DNA from: an uncultured Bacillus sp.
GTDB taxonomy: Bacteria > Bacillota > Bacilli > Bacillales > DSM-1321
Reading direction: 5' to 3'
Length of the DNA stretch: 14,731 bases
Assembly: GCA_934215995.1 (NCBI GenBank)
Contig: CAKQBC010000025.1
Span: 1-14,731 of the forward strand
Shown: positions 1-6,084 of the stretch, piece by piece
Position numbering within the stretch: the stretch's first letter is position 1
Layout of the letters: every line of letters starts with the position of its first letter
Position numbers and translations under genes: made by a program
The notes under the pieces: generated by a model
Seen by the model: only the letters and a program-made list of their open reading frames with translations
What the model was told of the DNA's origin: nothing
Database searches by the model: none

Positions 1-76
1 ATATAGTAGGGAAAATGGATGTGGAATAATATGTTAAATAGTGAAGTGTCCATTTAAAGCGGAAGGGTGATGATGG

Positions 77-1339
77 ATGAGATTTGTCCGAATGTCCAGA
101 TCGGAACCGGAAGAGATTTTCAATCCACGGAAAGAATACGACCCGGAAATGTATATCCAAAGGCCGGACCATGAGAAGCAATTCAAGAATGCGCTCAGGA
201 ATGATTTATGCATCCTCGTCCACGGACAAAGCGGGACGGGAAAGACATGGTTGACGAGGCGTGTGCTGCTTGAGGAAGATTACTATTTCAAACAGGTGAA
301 TCTTGCGAGCGCGTCCACGGCGAAAAGCATTTCAATGTGCTTTCAGAGGATCATGGCAAGGGAAAAGTGGAACATCAGGACGAGATACAGCGAGACGAAG
401 CAGGCGAGCCTGAAGGTGCCGATTGCTGACGGAGGAGTGAGCCACACAGCTGAATATGCCCCTGATATTGATTATTTCCTGGAGTTCCTTAAGTTCATGA
501 AGCATCGGGCGCCCAATAAAAGAAAAAAGAGATACATTGTCTTTGAGAATTTCGAAACAATCATCGACAATGAAGAACTGATCAAGGAGCTGTCGAATTA
601 TATAGTGTTGATTGATGATGACGAAGTGCTTAAATATAATACAAAAATTATAATTGTGGCAGCCACAACAGACATTCAAAGTTATTTCCAGAAGGCATCC
701 AATATTAACACGATTGATAACAGGGTCATGGAATTGCCTGAAATCAGGACACTTACAACACAGCAATCGTTTGAACTGGTGGGAAGGGGATTCGAAAAGC
801 TCGATATCAAGTTCATGTCACAGGAGGATGAAGACCTGTATAAAAGGAAGATAGCGTGGATCACAGGCGGATTTCCGCAGAGGCTTCATGAATACTGCCT
901 TGACCTCAGCCTCAGGTGCAAGGAGAACAATTGGGTCGCCAAAAAGGATTTTCTTAGCCAGGCAATGATCACATGGCTATCGACTTCCCTGAATAAGAAT
1001 TACGCCGCCATATCCAAAATCTTCGTGTATAATAACCAGAAAGTATCAAGGAGAAATCAGGTCCTGTTTTGCCTGGGATTGAAGGAAAAGGAACAGTTCA
1101 CCTCAGAGGAAGTGATGCTCGATATGATGAGTGAGTTTCCGTATTCTACGAAAAACGCAAAACTGAACGTGACGCATATTCTGAACAGCTTATGCAAGAC
1201 AGATCCGGTTATCCTGTTCAAGGATGATAACACAAAAAAATTCAGGCTTTCGGATAATAAATTCACGCTATGCCTCCGGTCGATGCTGTTCAAAAAAGAA
1301 AATGACATTGTCGGCATGTATGATTTAGATGATATGTAG
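77..1339 (+). CDS. AAA+ (ORC/Cdc6- or TniB-like) ATP-binding protein of unknown role
   Basis: This 420-residue P-loop ATPase has Walker A GQSGTGKT at residues 50-57 and a Walker B-like strand IVFEN near 154-158, with Glu157 where Asp is usual. A sensor-1-like strand IIIVAATTD lies near 191-199 and a GGFPQRL helix start at 264-270, the kind of sensor-2 region seen in ORC/Cdc6, TnsC/TniB and some STAND ATPases. The last 120 residues look like a winged-helix or other helical domain. A hydrophilic insert (about 95-130) separates Walker A and B. ATG 77 follows GGAAGGG at 61-67; ATG 92 in the same frame is the only close rival. The gene stands alone and ends just before a hairpin terminator, with no transposase, nuclease or replication gene beside it. 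The P-loop reading is firm. The biological role (regulation, defence, DNA transactions) is unknown, and I do not recognise a named family. Confidence 0.8.
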   Translation: MRFVRMSRSEPEEIFNPRKEYDPEMYIQRPDHEKQFKNALRNDLCILVHGQSGTGKTWLTRRVLLEEDYYFKQVNLASASTAKSISMCFQRIMAREKWNIRTRYSETKQASLKVPIADGGVSHTAEYAPDIDYFLEFLKFMKHRAPNKRKKRYIVFENFETIIDNEELIKELSNYIVLIDDDEVLKYNTKIIIVAATTDIQSYFQKASNINTIDNRVMELPEIRTLTTQQSFELVGRGFEKLDIKFMSQEDEDLYKRKIAWITGGFPQRLHEYCLDLSLRCKENNWVAKKDFLSQAMITWLSTSLNKNYAAISKIFVYNNQKVSRRNQVLFCLGLKEKEQFTSEEVMLDMMSEFPYSTKNAKLNVTHILNSLCKTDPVILFKDDNTKKFRLSDNKFTLCLRSMLFKKENDIVGMYDLDDM

Positions 1340-1414
1340 TACCGGATACGTTAAAAACTCACATAAAGGAAGTGCAGGCATTCAATCATGATAACCATAC
1401 CAGGCAGTGAAAAT

Positions 1415-1470
1415 AAATAGGTTTGTCCCAAGAGAAACGGATCAATGGGGCAAACCTATTTTGTGTTTTT
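1415..1470. terminator. Bidirectional rho-independent terminator
   Basis: A 15-bp stem joins 1415-1429 (AAATAGGTTTGTCCC) to 1447-1461, complementary throughout with one G-U pair, around a 17-nt loop. It is followed by a T-rich run to 1470. It sits between the converging ATPase gene and DUF1232 gene and probably ends both. Confidence 0.85.
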
Positions 1471-1499
1471 ATCCGCAAAAATACGGATTCGGTGCCATG

Positions 1500-1946
1500 C
1501 TATTCGATTCTGCTTTCAGACTGTGTCTCTTTCCATATCTTGAACTTATCGAGGTCCTTGGATACTTGTTTCAATGCAAAGCCGATGACAGCCGCATCAT
1601 CTATAAAGCCCAATCCGAGAATGAAGTCGGGAATCAGGTCGACAGGAGAGACAAAGTAAAGGATCGTCGCAATGATCATCACGATGGAGCCGGTCGGTAT
1701 CTGCTTATAGTCTCCCTTAATCCAGTCGCGGAATGCCTGGAAAAGAAGCTGGAGTTTATCGAATGCATCCCCTAATGCTCCTTCATTCTTGTCCGCTTTC
1801 TCAGTCGCGTCCCCTAAAAGCTTCAAGGATTTCCCTTTATCGTTCAGGTAATCCTTCGCTTTTGCCAGATACTTTTTATAGCCATGTTCATAATCCTTGG
1901 GGTCGAGGTTTTCGTTTTCGTTTTCGGGTCTATTGTTGTTTTCCAT
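1500..1946 (-). CDS. DUF1232 (YkvA-type) membrane protein
   Basis: This is a 148-residue protein with a DUF1232 domain at about residues 74-140. The signature runs from the hydrophobic stretch IVMIIATILYFVSPVDL (88-104) into IPDFILGLGFIDDAAVIGFA, typical of this family of small membrane proteins of unknown function. The N-terminal 70 residues are hydrophilic and charged, with an Asn/Glu run (NENEN) encoded by a short GAAAAC hexamer repeat. I start the gene at ATG 1944-1946, because GGGAGGATACT lies directly upstream on the minus strand. The longer reading from 1985 has no ribosome binding site and would place the promoter inside the gene. It converges on the ATPase gene and diverges from the small gene at 2068. 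Family assignment is confident; no biochemical function can be given. Confidence 0.85.
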   Translation of the reverse strand: MENNNRPENENENLDPKDYEHGYKKYLAKAKDYLNDKGKSLKLLGDATEKADKNEGALGDAFDKLQLLFQAFRDWIKGDYKQIPTGSIVMIIATILYFVSPVDLIPDFILGLGFIDDAAVIGFALKQVSKDLDKFKIWKETQSESRIE

Positions 1947-1973
1947 AGTATCCTCCCTTGTTCCGGTTGTTGA

Positions 1974-1979
1974 ATTATA
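1974..1979 (-). promoter_or_regulatory. Probable -10 box of the DUF1232 gene
   Basis: On the minus strand a perfect TATAAT lies about 28 bases before the start codon, upstream of the ribosome binding site. The -35 region at 17-bp spacing (TTTATC, 1997-2002) is poor, so this is a tentative sigma-A promoter. Confidence 0.45.
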
Positions 1980-2067
1980 TACCACATGGGAACCCGGATA
2001 AAACTGAGGCGCTTTTTCAGGGGATATATGGTAAAATTTGTGAATAAGGCAAAGGGGGCGGACGCTT

Positions 2068-2334
2068 TTGGATTTGGGTTCTGTTTTATTTACAGTGCTT
2101 TACGGGCTTCTGGGATTGTTTGTTCTCTATCTAGTCATCTATATGGCTGTGAAAGATGCAATCAATAAATCAGTCATCGGGCAATTCATCGATAAGAATG
2201 ACGGTACCAATCAAAAATCATTTCTTGATGGGGATTTGGACAATGAAGATAGTGTGTTTGCAACGGGAAAGGTCACTGCTCGACAGCAACAAGAAGCTAG
2301 CCTGGTATCCATGACCGGAACGGTTTCAGCATGA
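2068..2334 (+). CDS. Small single-pass membrane protein, unknown
   Basis: This 88-residue protein has one strongly hydrophobic segment at residues 4-27 (LFTVLYGLLGLFVLYLVIYM), followed by a hydrophilic Asp/Gln-rich tail of about 60 residues, probably cytoplasmic. It reads from a TTG codon, supported by AAAGGGGG at 2051-2058 about ten bases upstream; no in-frame ATG precedes the membrane segment. It diverges from the DUF1232 gene and ends about 40 bp before a long hairpin. No cysteine or enzymatic motif is visible. I do not recognise the family. That it is a real gene rests on the ribosome binding site, the clean membrane segment and its placement between promoter and terminator regions. Confidence 0.65.
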   Translation: MDLGSVLFTVLYGLLGLFVLYLVIYMAVKDAINKSVIGQFIDKNDGTNQKSFLDGDLDNEDSVFATGKVTARQQQEASLVSMTGTVSA

Positions 2335-2372
2335 TACATACATAACAAAACGGGCGAGTCCGGATACCCTAA

Positions 2373-2416
2373 ATATAGAAAGGAGATGTCCTGTAAGCGG
2401 CATCTCCTTTCTATAT
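2373..2416. terminator. Long hairpin, probable bidirectional terminator
   Basis: TATAGAAAGGAGATG at 2374-2388 pairs perfectly with 2401-2415 around a 12-nt loop, and A2373/T2416 extends the stem. It lies between the converging genes at 2068-2334 and 2426-2731. The U-tracts on both sides are weak (interrupted by A), so termination efficiency is uncertain. Confidence 0.7.
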
Positions 2417-2425
2417 AATATAACA

Positions 2426-2731
2426 TTATGGTTTCGGATTGATGGTCAAACTCATCATGAACATGGTCAGCGTGAATAGAAGCAGGAACAGATTGATGGA
2501 AATCCCCCACCATGCATGCATCCGGGAATGGTTCCTTGTGAAAAGGCCGATGATTCCGAGAAAGAAGCCGATCATCGGCAGATCAACGAGGAAGGGTTTC
2601 GGGAAGACTTCGGACATCAAAAGCATCGATGCATTGTAGCCTGCCAGTGAAATCAGGCCAATCAGAAAGGAGAAGAACCCGGTGAATGTTTGAATCCGGT
2701 CCTTTCGTTTCTTTTTTATTTCCAGTTCCAT
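2426..2731 (-). CDS. Three-TM membrane protein, third gene of the ECF sigma operon
   Basis: This 101-residue protein has a basic start (MELEIKKKRKDR), then hydrophobic segments at about 14-36, 50-65 and 74-95. The charged loop after the second segment contains RNHSRMH. Its ATG at 2729-2731 follows GTGGGGGAA on the minus strand, inside the end of the anti-sigma gene, which it overlaps by 16 bp. Translation is therefore probably coupled, and the gene belongs to the sigma/anti-sigma operon. I do not recognise a family. The position suggests a partner or effector in envelope-stress sensing, but that is inference only. The shared hairpin at 2373-2416 would end the operon. Confidence 0.75.
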   Translation of the reverse strand: MELEIKKKRKDRIQTFTGFFSFLIGLISLAGYNASMLLMSEVFPKPFLVDLPMIGFFLGIIGLFTRNHSRMHAWWGISINLFLLLFTLTMFMMSLTINPKP

Positions 2732-3738
2732 AGTTTCACTTCCCCCACTTTCATTGTACGGATTTCATCTTTGTCCGCCAGCTTTCTCAATTCAGCTGTC
2801 GGTCCTGTCACCACAGCCCCATATGCCTTGATTCCGTTCTTGTCCAGATAGTCGAGCCGCTCTGCCATGGACAGGTTTTTTGCCCTGGCTACCTGTACGG
2901 CGACTTGTTCATGTTCCTTCAGCAATTTCAGAATATCGATGAATACTTCCTCGTTCGTCTGTTCCCGGCCATTGAAGGGGGACCAGGTTGTGTCATCAAC
3001 CTGAGCAGGGTATCCCAACGCCGAGACCGGGTCGCCATCTGAATCCAGCATCGCGGCTTCGACGCCGGTATCGACAGCGATCCAGCGCAGTTCAGTATCG
3101 GCAGGCAGCCACTTCTCCAATGATGCAGGTTCCGCCAAATCGTAAAACGATAGATATATTTCGGCGACTGTTCCGTCAGGCAAGCCGTCGAGCACCGCCC
3201 ATTCAGCGCCTGAATTTACCGAAGCGGGGGCGTCCGGATGGTATAGATACTCTGTTTCCGCCGACGGGTAATCCGGCAATGGTCGTTCCAGGGACAATTG
3301 CTTCTGCGGCTCCATTGCGTTGCTGAAAGCAAAATGAACGTCATAGTCGCCGACATCGTAGTCATCCCTGCCGATCCGTTTATAGACATCAAATAAAAGA
3401 TTCATGGAAAAAAAGCCGATGTCTTCTTCGAGTTCGATTTCTTCTAAACTCATATTCGGCTCTGTCACGTAGATTGTCTTGGAAGTAACATCTATGAGTT
3501 CATTCGCTTTGCCACCGGCTCCGTAATACAGGAATGTCAGCAATTGTGTGACAGGCAGTATCAGCAGGAGGATTGCGGCTGTGATCATTATGTTCGATAG
3601 CCTGGCGGAGTTTTTGCTGAGCTTAATGATCCGTTTCTGTTTATCCTCAGACAGGCCTGGCGTATGGCACATTTCCTTTTTTGTATCGGCTAAATAAGCT
3701 TTATATAATTCCTGGTCGTTGTCGCGGTCATTCTTCAT
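2716..3738 (-). CDS. Transmembrane anti-sigma factor (Sigma_reg_N / Sigma_reg_C type)
   Basis: This 340-residue protein has a cytoplasmic N-terminal region (1-48), one transmembrane helix at about 49-72 (NIMITAAILLLILPVTQLLT) and a large extracytoplasmic C-terminal part. That layout matches anti-sigma factors with an N-terminal Sigma_reg_N domain and a C-terminal Sigma_reg_C domain. The cytoplasmic part should hold the ECF sigma factor inactive at the membrane until a signal is sensed outside. No HxxxCxxC zinc anti-sigma motif is visible, only a single Cys24 in this region, so it is not of the ZAS class. It overlaps the sigma gene by 11 bp and the downstream membrane-protein gene by 16 bp. 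Its identity rests on topology, gene order and overall resemblance. The signal sensed is unknown. Confidence 0.8.
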   Translation of the reverse strand: MKNDRDNDQELYKAYLADTKKEMCHTPGLSEDKQKRIIKLSKNSARLSNIMITAAILLLILPVTQLLTFLYYGAGGKANELIDVTSKTIYVTEPNMSLEEIELEEDIGFFSMNLLFDVYKRIGRDDYDVGDYDVHFAFSNAMEPQKQLSLERPLPDYPSAETEYLYHPDAPASVNSGAEWAVLDGLPDGTVAEIYLSFYDLAEPASLEKWLPADTELRWIAVDTGVEAAMLDSDGDPVSALGYPAQVDDTTWSPFNGREQTNEEVFIDILKLLKEHEQVAVQVARAKNLSMAERLDYLDKNGIKAYGAVVTGPTAELRKLADKDEIRTMKVGEVKLWNWK

Positions 3739-4228
3739 CCCTGTTCATCCTTTCCTTTACTCTTGCCATGAGTTTCTTTCTTGCACGGGATAAATGGCTT
3801 TTGAACGTGTTGATGTTCAACCCGAGGATGGCGGCTGCCTCCTGATAGGAAAGCTCGTGGAAATCGCATAGCATTACCGCATGCTTTTCCTTTTCCTTTA
3901 GGAGATGGAGATCATCGAAAAGCCTTTGCAGCGATTCCTTTTTGAGTATGCAGCCTTCAGGTGTAACGGGGTCGGCGGTAAGAGGCTCATCGATTTGTTC
4001 TTTTATGATGAGCCTTTTATTCTTACGCTGGTAATCAATGAATGCATTGTATGCAACCCGGAAAAGCCATGCTTTAATATTGCTGATTTCATAGTCTTCA
4101 ATCGTTAAATATGCTCTGTAATAGGCCTCCTGCACCAAATCCTCAGCGATATAGTGATCCTTCGAAAGGGACAGCAGATAGCGATACAGATCGTTCATAT
4201 ATAATTTATATATATCTTCAAGCTGCAT
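3728..4228 (-). CDS. ECF-family RNA polymerase sigma factor
   Basis: This 166-residue protein has the usual ECF length and layout. Region 2 runs from about residue 13 to 75, with the AEDLVQEAYYRAY and KAWLFRVAYNAFIDYQR motifs. Region 4 lies at about 108-155, where LSYQEAAAILGLNINTFKSH is the helix-turn-helix that reads the -35 element. It would direct RNA polymerase to envelope-stress promoters once released from the anti-sigma factor encoded next. ATG 4228 follows AGGGGAG at about eight bases on the minus strand. An ECF-type promoter lies just upstream, suggesting positive autoregulation. It resembles the SigM/SigV/SigX group of Bacillus, but I cannot say which paralogue it is, so no symbol is given. 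Confidence 0.9.
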   Translation of the reverse strand: MQLEDIYKLYMNDLYRYLLSLSKDHYIAEDLVQEAYYRAYLTIEDYEISNIKAWLFRVAYNAFIDYQRKNKRLIIKEQIDEPLTADPVTPEGCILKKESLQRLFDDLHLLKEKEKHAVMLCDFHELSYQEAAAILGLNINTFKSHLSRARKKLMARVKERMNRDEE

Positions 4229-4253
4229 CTCTGCTCTCCCCTTTCAACATATC

Positions 4254-4280
4254 CACGTTTTAACTGTATGGAAAGTTGCA
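4254..4280 (-). promoter_or_regulatory. ECF-type autoregulatory promoter of the sigma operon
   Basis: Reading the minus strand, TGCAAC (4275-4280) is followed after exactly 17 bases by CGTG (4254-4257), close to the TGAAAC / 16-17 / CGTC pattern of Bacillus ECF promoters. The -10 element lies about 25 bases before the sigma factor's start codon, so the leader would be short. Such promoters are usually recognised by the sigma factor they express. Confidence 0.7.
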
Positions 4281-4372
4281 TTTATTTACAATTAAATTTC
4301 TTTTCTTTCTATTATTTGTTTGGAATGAAATTCATATTGGATGGAACGCCTGATTGATCCGGTCCTTTTCTT

Positions 4373-4401
4373 TTGACTGGGTAAGGGGCGGATGATATAT
4401 T
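4373..4401 (+). promoter_or_regulatory. Sigma-A promoter of the ring-cleaving dioxygenase gene
   Basis: TTGACT (4373-4378) and TATATT (4396-4401) are separated by 17 bases, each matching the sigma-A consensus at five of six positions. The -10 box is overlapped by the MhqR-type operator that follows. Confidence 0.75.
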
Positions 4402-4430
4402 TCGAATTAGAGATATTTGAATTAGAGATG
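4398..4430 (+). promoter_or_regulatory. MhqR-type operator with a second degenerate copy
   Basis: TATTTCGAATTAGAGATA at 4398-4415 matches the MhqR operator pattern I recall from B. subtilis (ATCTCGAATTCGAGAT core with flanking T and A) at 16 of 18 positions. A near copy, TATTTGAATTAGAGATG, lies at 4414-4430, lacking one base in the middle. The first copy covers the -10 box, as expected for a repressor of the MarR family. The regulator gene is not in this window. Confidence 0.7.
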
Positions 4431-4474
4431 TTTAAATGAGCAAGAGGGAAATTGAACGGGAGGGGTTTTAAAAA

Positions 4475-5455
4475 ATGAACGGTTTAAAAGGGATACACCA
4501 TGTGACGGCAATTACGAGCAGTGCTGAAAAAAATTATCAGTTCTTCACATATGTATTGGGAATGCGGCTGGTCAAGAAGACAGTGAACCAGGATGACATT
4601 CAGGCATATCATCTGTTTTTTGCGGACGACGAAGGAAATCCAGGCACGGATATGACTTTCTTTGATTTTCCGGGCATCCAGAAAGGGAGACACGGGACAA
4701 ACGAGATCTGGAAAACATCTTTTCGCGTGCCATCCGATGAAGCGCTTGATTATTGGCTGAAACGTTTTGACCGTTTGGAAGTGAAGCACGAAGGAATATC
4801 CGAACAGTTCGGAAGAAAGACACTGTCCTTTGCTGATTTTGACGATCAGCAGTATCAATTGGTTTCGGATGAAAAGGATGATGGAGTTTTGCCTGGAACC
4901 CCTTGGCAGCAGGGACCGGTTCCTTTGGAATATGCCATCACCGGACTTGGGCCGATTTGGATCAGGGTTGCCGACTATGCTTTTTTCAAGGAGATTCTTG
5001 AAAAGGTATTCCTGTTTACAGAACTGGAACAGGAGGGTGATGACATCCATTTATTCGAGACAGGTGAAGGAGGAAATGGCGCCCGAATCATCGTGGAGCA
5101 TAACACCAGCCTTCCGAAGGCACGGCAAGGCTTCGGTACGGTGCACCATGCAGCCTTCCGGGTGGAGGACAAGGAAGTGCTGAACGAATGGATTGACCGC
5201 TTGGATGGCTTCCGTTTGCCCAATTCCGGATATGTCGACCGGTTCTTTTTCCAGTCATTGTATGCCCGGGTTGCGTCGCAAATCCTATTTGAAATCGCCA
5301 CGGACGGCCCAGGCTTCATGGGGGATGAACCATATGAGACGCTTGGGGAAAAGTTATCGCTTCCTCCATTCCTGGAGCCGAAACGGCAGCAGATCGAGGC
5401 ATTGGTCCGACCTATTGATACAGTCAGAAGCACAAAAGTTTTCGAGAAAGAATAA
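4475..5455 (+). CDS. Ring-cleaving dioxygenase (MhqA/MhqE/MhqO family, two VOC domains)
   Basis: This 326-residue protein has two glyoxalase/VOC modules, at about 1-135 and 150-305, the layout of the extradiol-type dioxygenases MhqA (YkcA), MhqE and MhqO (YdfO). It begins GIHHVTAI; the second module has HHAAFRV and EIATDGPGF. His8 or His9, His224 or His225, and Glu273 are the likely ligands of the catalytic metal. The proposed role is opening the ring of hydroquinones or catechols, protecting cytosolic thiols from electrophiles. ATG 4475 follows GGGAGGGG at 4458-4465. The operator over its promoter matches the MhqR box, which supports the mhq assignment independently of the protein. Which paralogue it corresponds to cannot be decided, so no symbol is given. 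It ends at a hairpin. Confidence 0.88.
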   Translation: MNGLKGIHHVTAITSSAEKNYQFFTYVLGMRLVKKTVNQDDIQAYHLFFADDEGNPGTDMTFFDFPGIQKGRHGTNEIWKTSFRVPSDEALDYWLKRFDRLEVKHEGISEQFGRKTLSFADFDDQQYQLVSDEKDDGVLPGTPWQQGPVPLEYAITGLGPIWIRVADYAFFKEILEKVFLFTELEQEGDDIHLFETGEGGNGARIIVEHNTSLPKARQGFGTVHHAAFRVEDKEVLNEWIDRLDGFRLPNSGYVDRFFFQSLYARVASQILFEIATDGPGFMGDEPYETLGEKLSLPPFLEPKRQQIEALVRPIDTVRSTKVFEKE

Positions 5456-5460
5456 TAACG

Positions 5461-5492
5461 AGAAGCACTCACATACCATGCTGAGTGCTTCT
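5461..5492. terminator. Hairpin between converging dioxygenase and coat genes
   Basis: AGAAGCACTCA (5461-5471) pairs perfectly with TGAGTGCTTCT (5482-5492) around a 10-nt loop, starting six bases after the dioxygenase stop codon. The downstream T-tract is short (TTCTTC). It lies between two converging genes and probably ends both. Confidence 0.7.
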
Positions 5493-5501
5493 TCGTATCG
5501 A

Positions 5502-5894
5502 TTAGTCTTCGAAATAGAAACTTTCGCTGTAGTAGTTTCCATCATCGTGCTGCTGTGATTCTTTATGATGGAATGATTCTTTATGGTGGAATGATTCTTT
5601 GTGATGTGAAGATTCTTTATAGCTGGAGCTTTCCTTACGGTGGAATGTTTTTTTATAGTGAGAGCTCTCTTCGTAACACTTATGAACCTCTTTTTCATAG
5701 ACAGGATAGAAATGTTTATTTTTGATGATTGTTTTTTTTACATGGGTAATTTCGGTGGGATGTATATGCTTTATGATTTTCTCCCTGGTTTTTGTTTTTA
5801 CGATTTTCTTGGTTGGGCACTTTATTACCTTCACTTCCCGGTTATGGCATTTGTGTTTTTTCTTTTTCCCGCATTTGCGGCATTTATGGGACAT
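5502..5894 (-). CDS. CotD-like spore coat protein with hexapeptide repeats
   Basis: This 130-residue protein is very rich in Lys, His and Ser. Residues 1-26 carry Cys5, Cys8, Cys16 and Cys26 in a basic setting. Residues 43-71 (IHPTEITHV, then NKHFYPVYEKEV) resemble the HIHP ... YFPH core of Bacillus CotD, an inner spore coat protein. From about 77 to 112 there are six six-residue units, the last four reading SSSYKE, SSHHKE, SFHHKE, SFHHKE. The end is acidic and aromatic (NYYSESFYFED). ATG 5894 has an excellent AAGGAGGA at 5901-5908. A sigma-K-like promoter upstream fits expression in the mother cell late in sporulation. The CotD relation is by resemblance of a short core. The repeat tail and Cys cluster differ from B. 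subtilis CotD, so it may be a distinct coat or exosporium protein. Confidence 0.75.
   Translation of the reverse strand: MSHKCRKCGKKKKHKCHNREVKVIKCPTKKIVKTKTREKIIKHIHPTEITHVKKTIIKNKHFYPVYEKEVHKCYEESSHYKKTFHRKESSSYKESSHHKESFHHKESFHHKESQQHDDGNYYSESFYFED
5556..5666 (-). repeat. 18-bp tandem repeats inside the coat protein gene
   Basis: Successive 18-bp units begin with GATTCTTT on the plus strand at 5557, 5575, 5593 and 5611, with two more degenerate units to about 5666. Each encodes one Ser/His/Lys/Glu hexapeptide. In-frame repeats like these can vary in number between strains. Confidence 0.8.
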
Positions 5895-5930
5895 ATAAAA
5901 TCCTCCTTATGGAAATTGGCTTACCTGCTG

Positions 5931-5959
5931 TACCTTATGTAATTTAGGCAAGTACCCGT
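5931..5959 (-). promoter_or_regulatory. Putative sigma-K promoter of the coat gene, with a GerE-like box
   Basis: On the minus strand CATAAGGTA (5931-5939) fits the sigma-K -10 pattern CATAnnnTA, and an AC at 5958-5959 lies at suitable spacing for the -35. The initiation point would fall about 30 bases before the coat start codon. Between the two elements, ATTTAGGCAAGT on the plus strand (5942-5953) matches 11 of 12 positions of the GerE site pattern as I recall it. The -35 element is weakly defined by nature, so the call is moderate. Confidence 0.5.
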
Positions 5960-6027
5960 ACTGGGTGGAATAACCAATTTTAGATTGTAGGCAGTCCGAA
6001 AAAGTTCTTGATTGCCCGACAATCGGC

Positions 6028-6033
6028 TATAAT
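6028..6033 (+). promoter_or_regulatory. Probable -10 box of the metallophosphoesterase gene
   Basis: A perfect TATAAT lies 52 bases before ATG 6085. At 17-bp spacing the -35 position reads TTCTTG, a weak match. The small palindrome CCGACAATCGG sits immediately upstream of the -10 box and could be an operator or coincidence. Confidence 0.5.
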
Positions 6034-6084
6034 GGAGAGTGAAGGGTAAAAGGAAATTTTTTGAATGGGAAGGGTTATCTATTT

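Noticed and set aside
1407..1775. Plus-strand open frame opposite the DUF1232 gene
   Set aside because: It starts within the terminator hairpin, has no ribosome binding site and is the antisense reading of a recognised domain.
1947..1985. Longer start of the DUF1232 gene
   Set aside because: The extension overlaps the ribosome binding site and the probable -10 box; ATG 1946 is well supported.
2374..2415. Shine-Dalgarno-like AAAGGAG plus a 10-codon frame inside the hairpin
   Set aside because: The ATG directly abuts the purine run, leaving no spacing, and the hairpin position between converging genes fits a terminator.
4484..5050. 188-codon minus-strand frame opposite the dioxygenase
   Set aside because: It is an antisense shadow of a clearly recognised two-VOC-domain protein, with no protein features of its own.
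5556..5666. CRISPR-like short repeats
   Set aside because: The units are contiguous 18-bp tandem repeats with no spacers, and lie in frame inside a coat protein gene.
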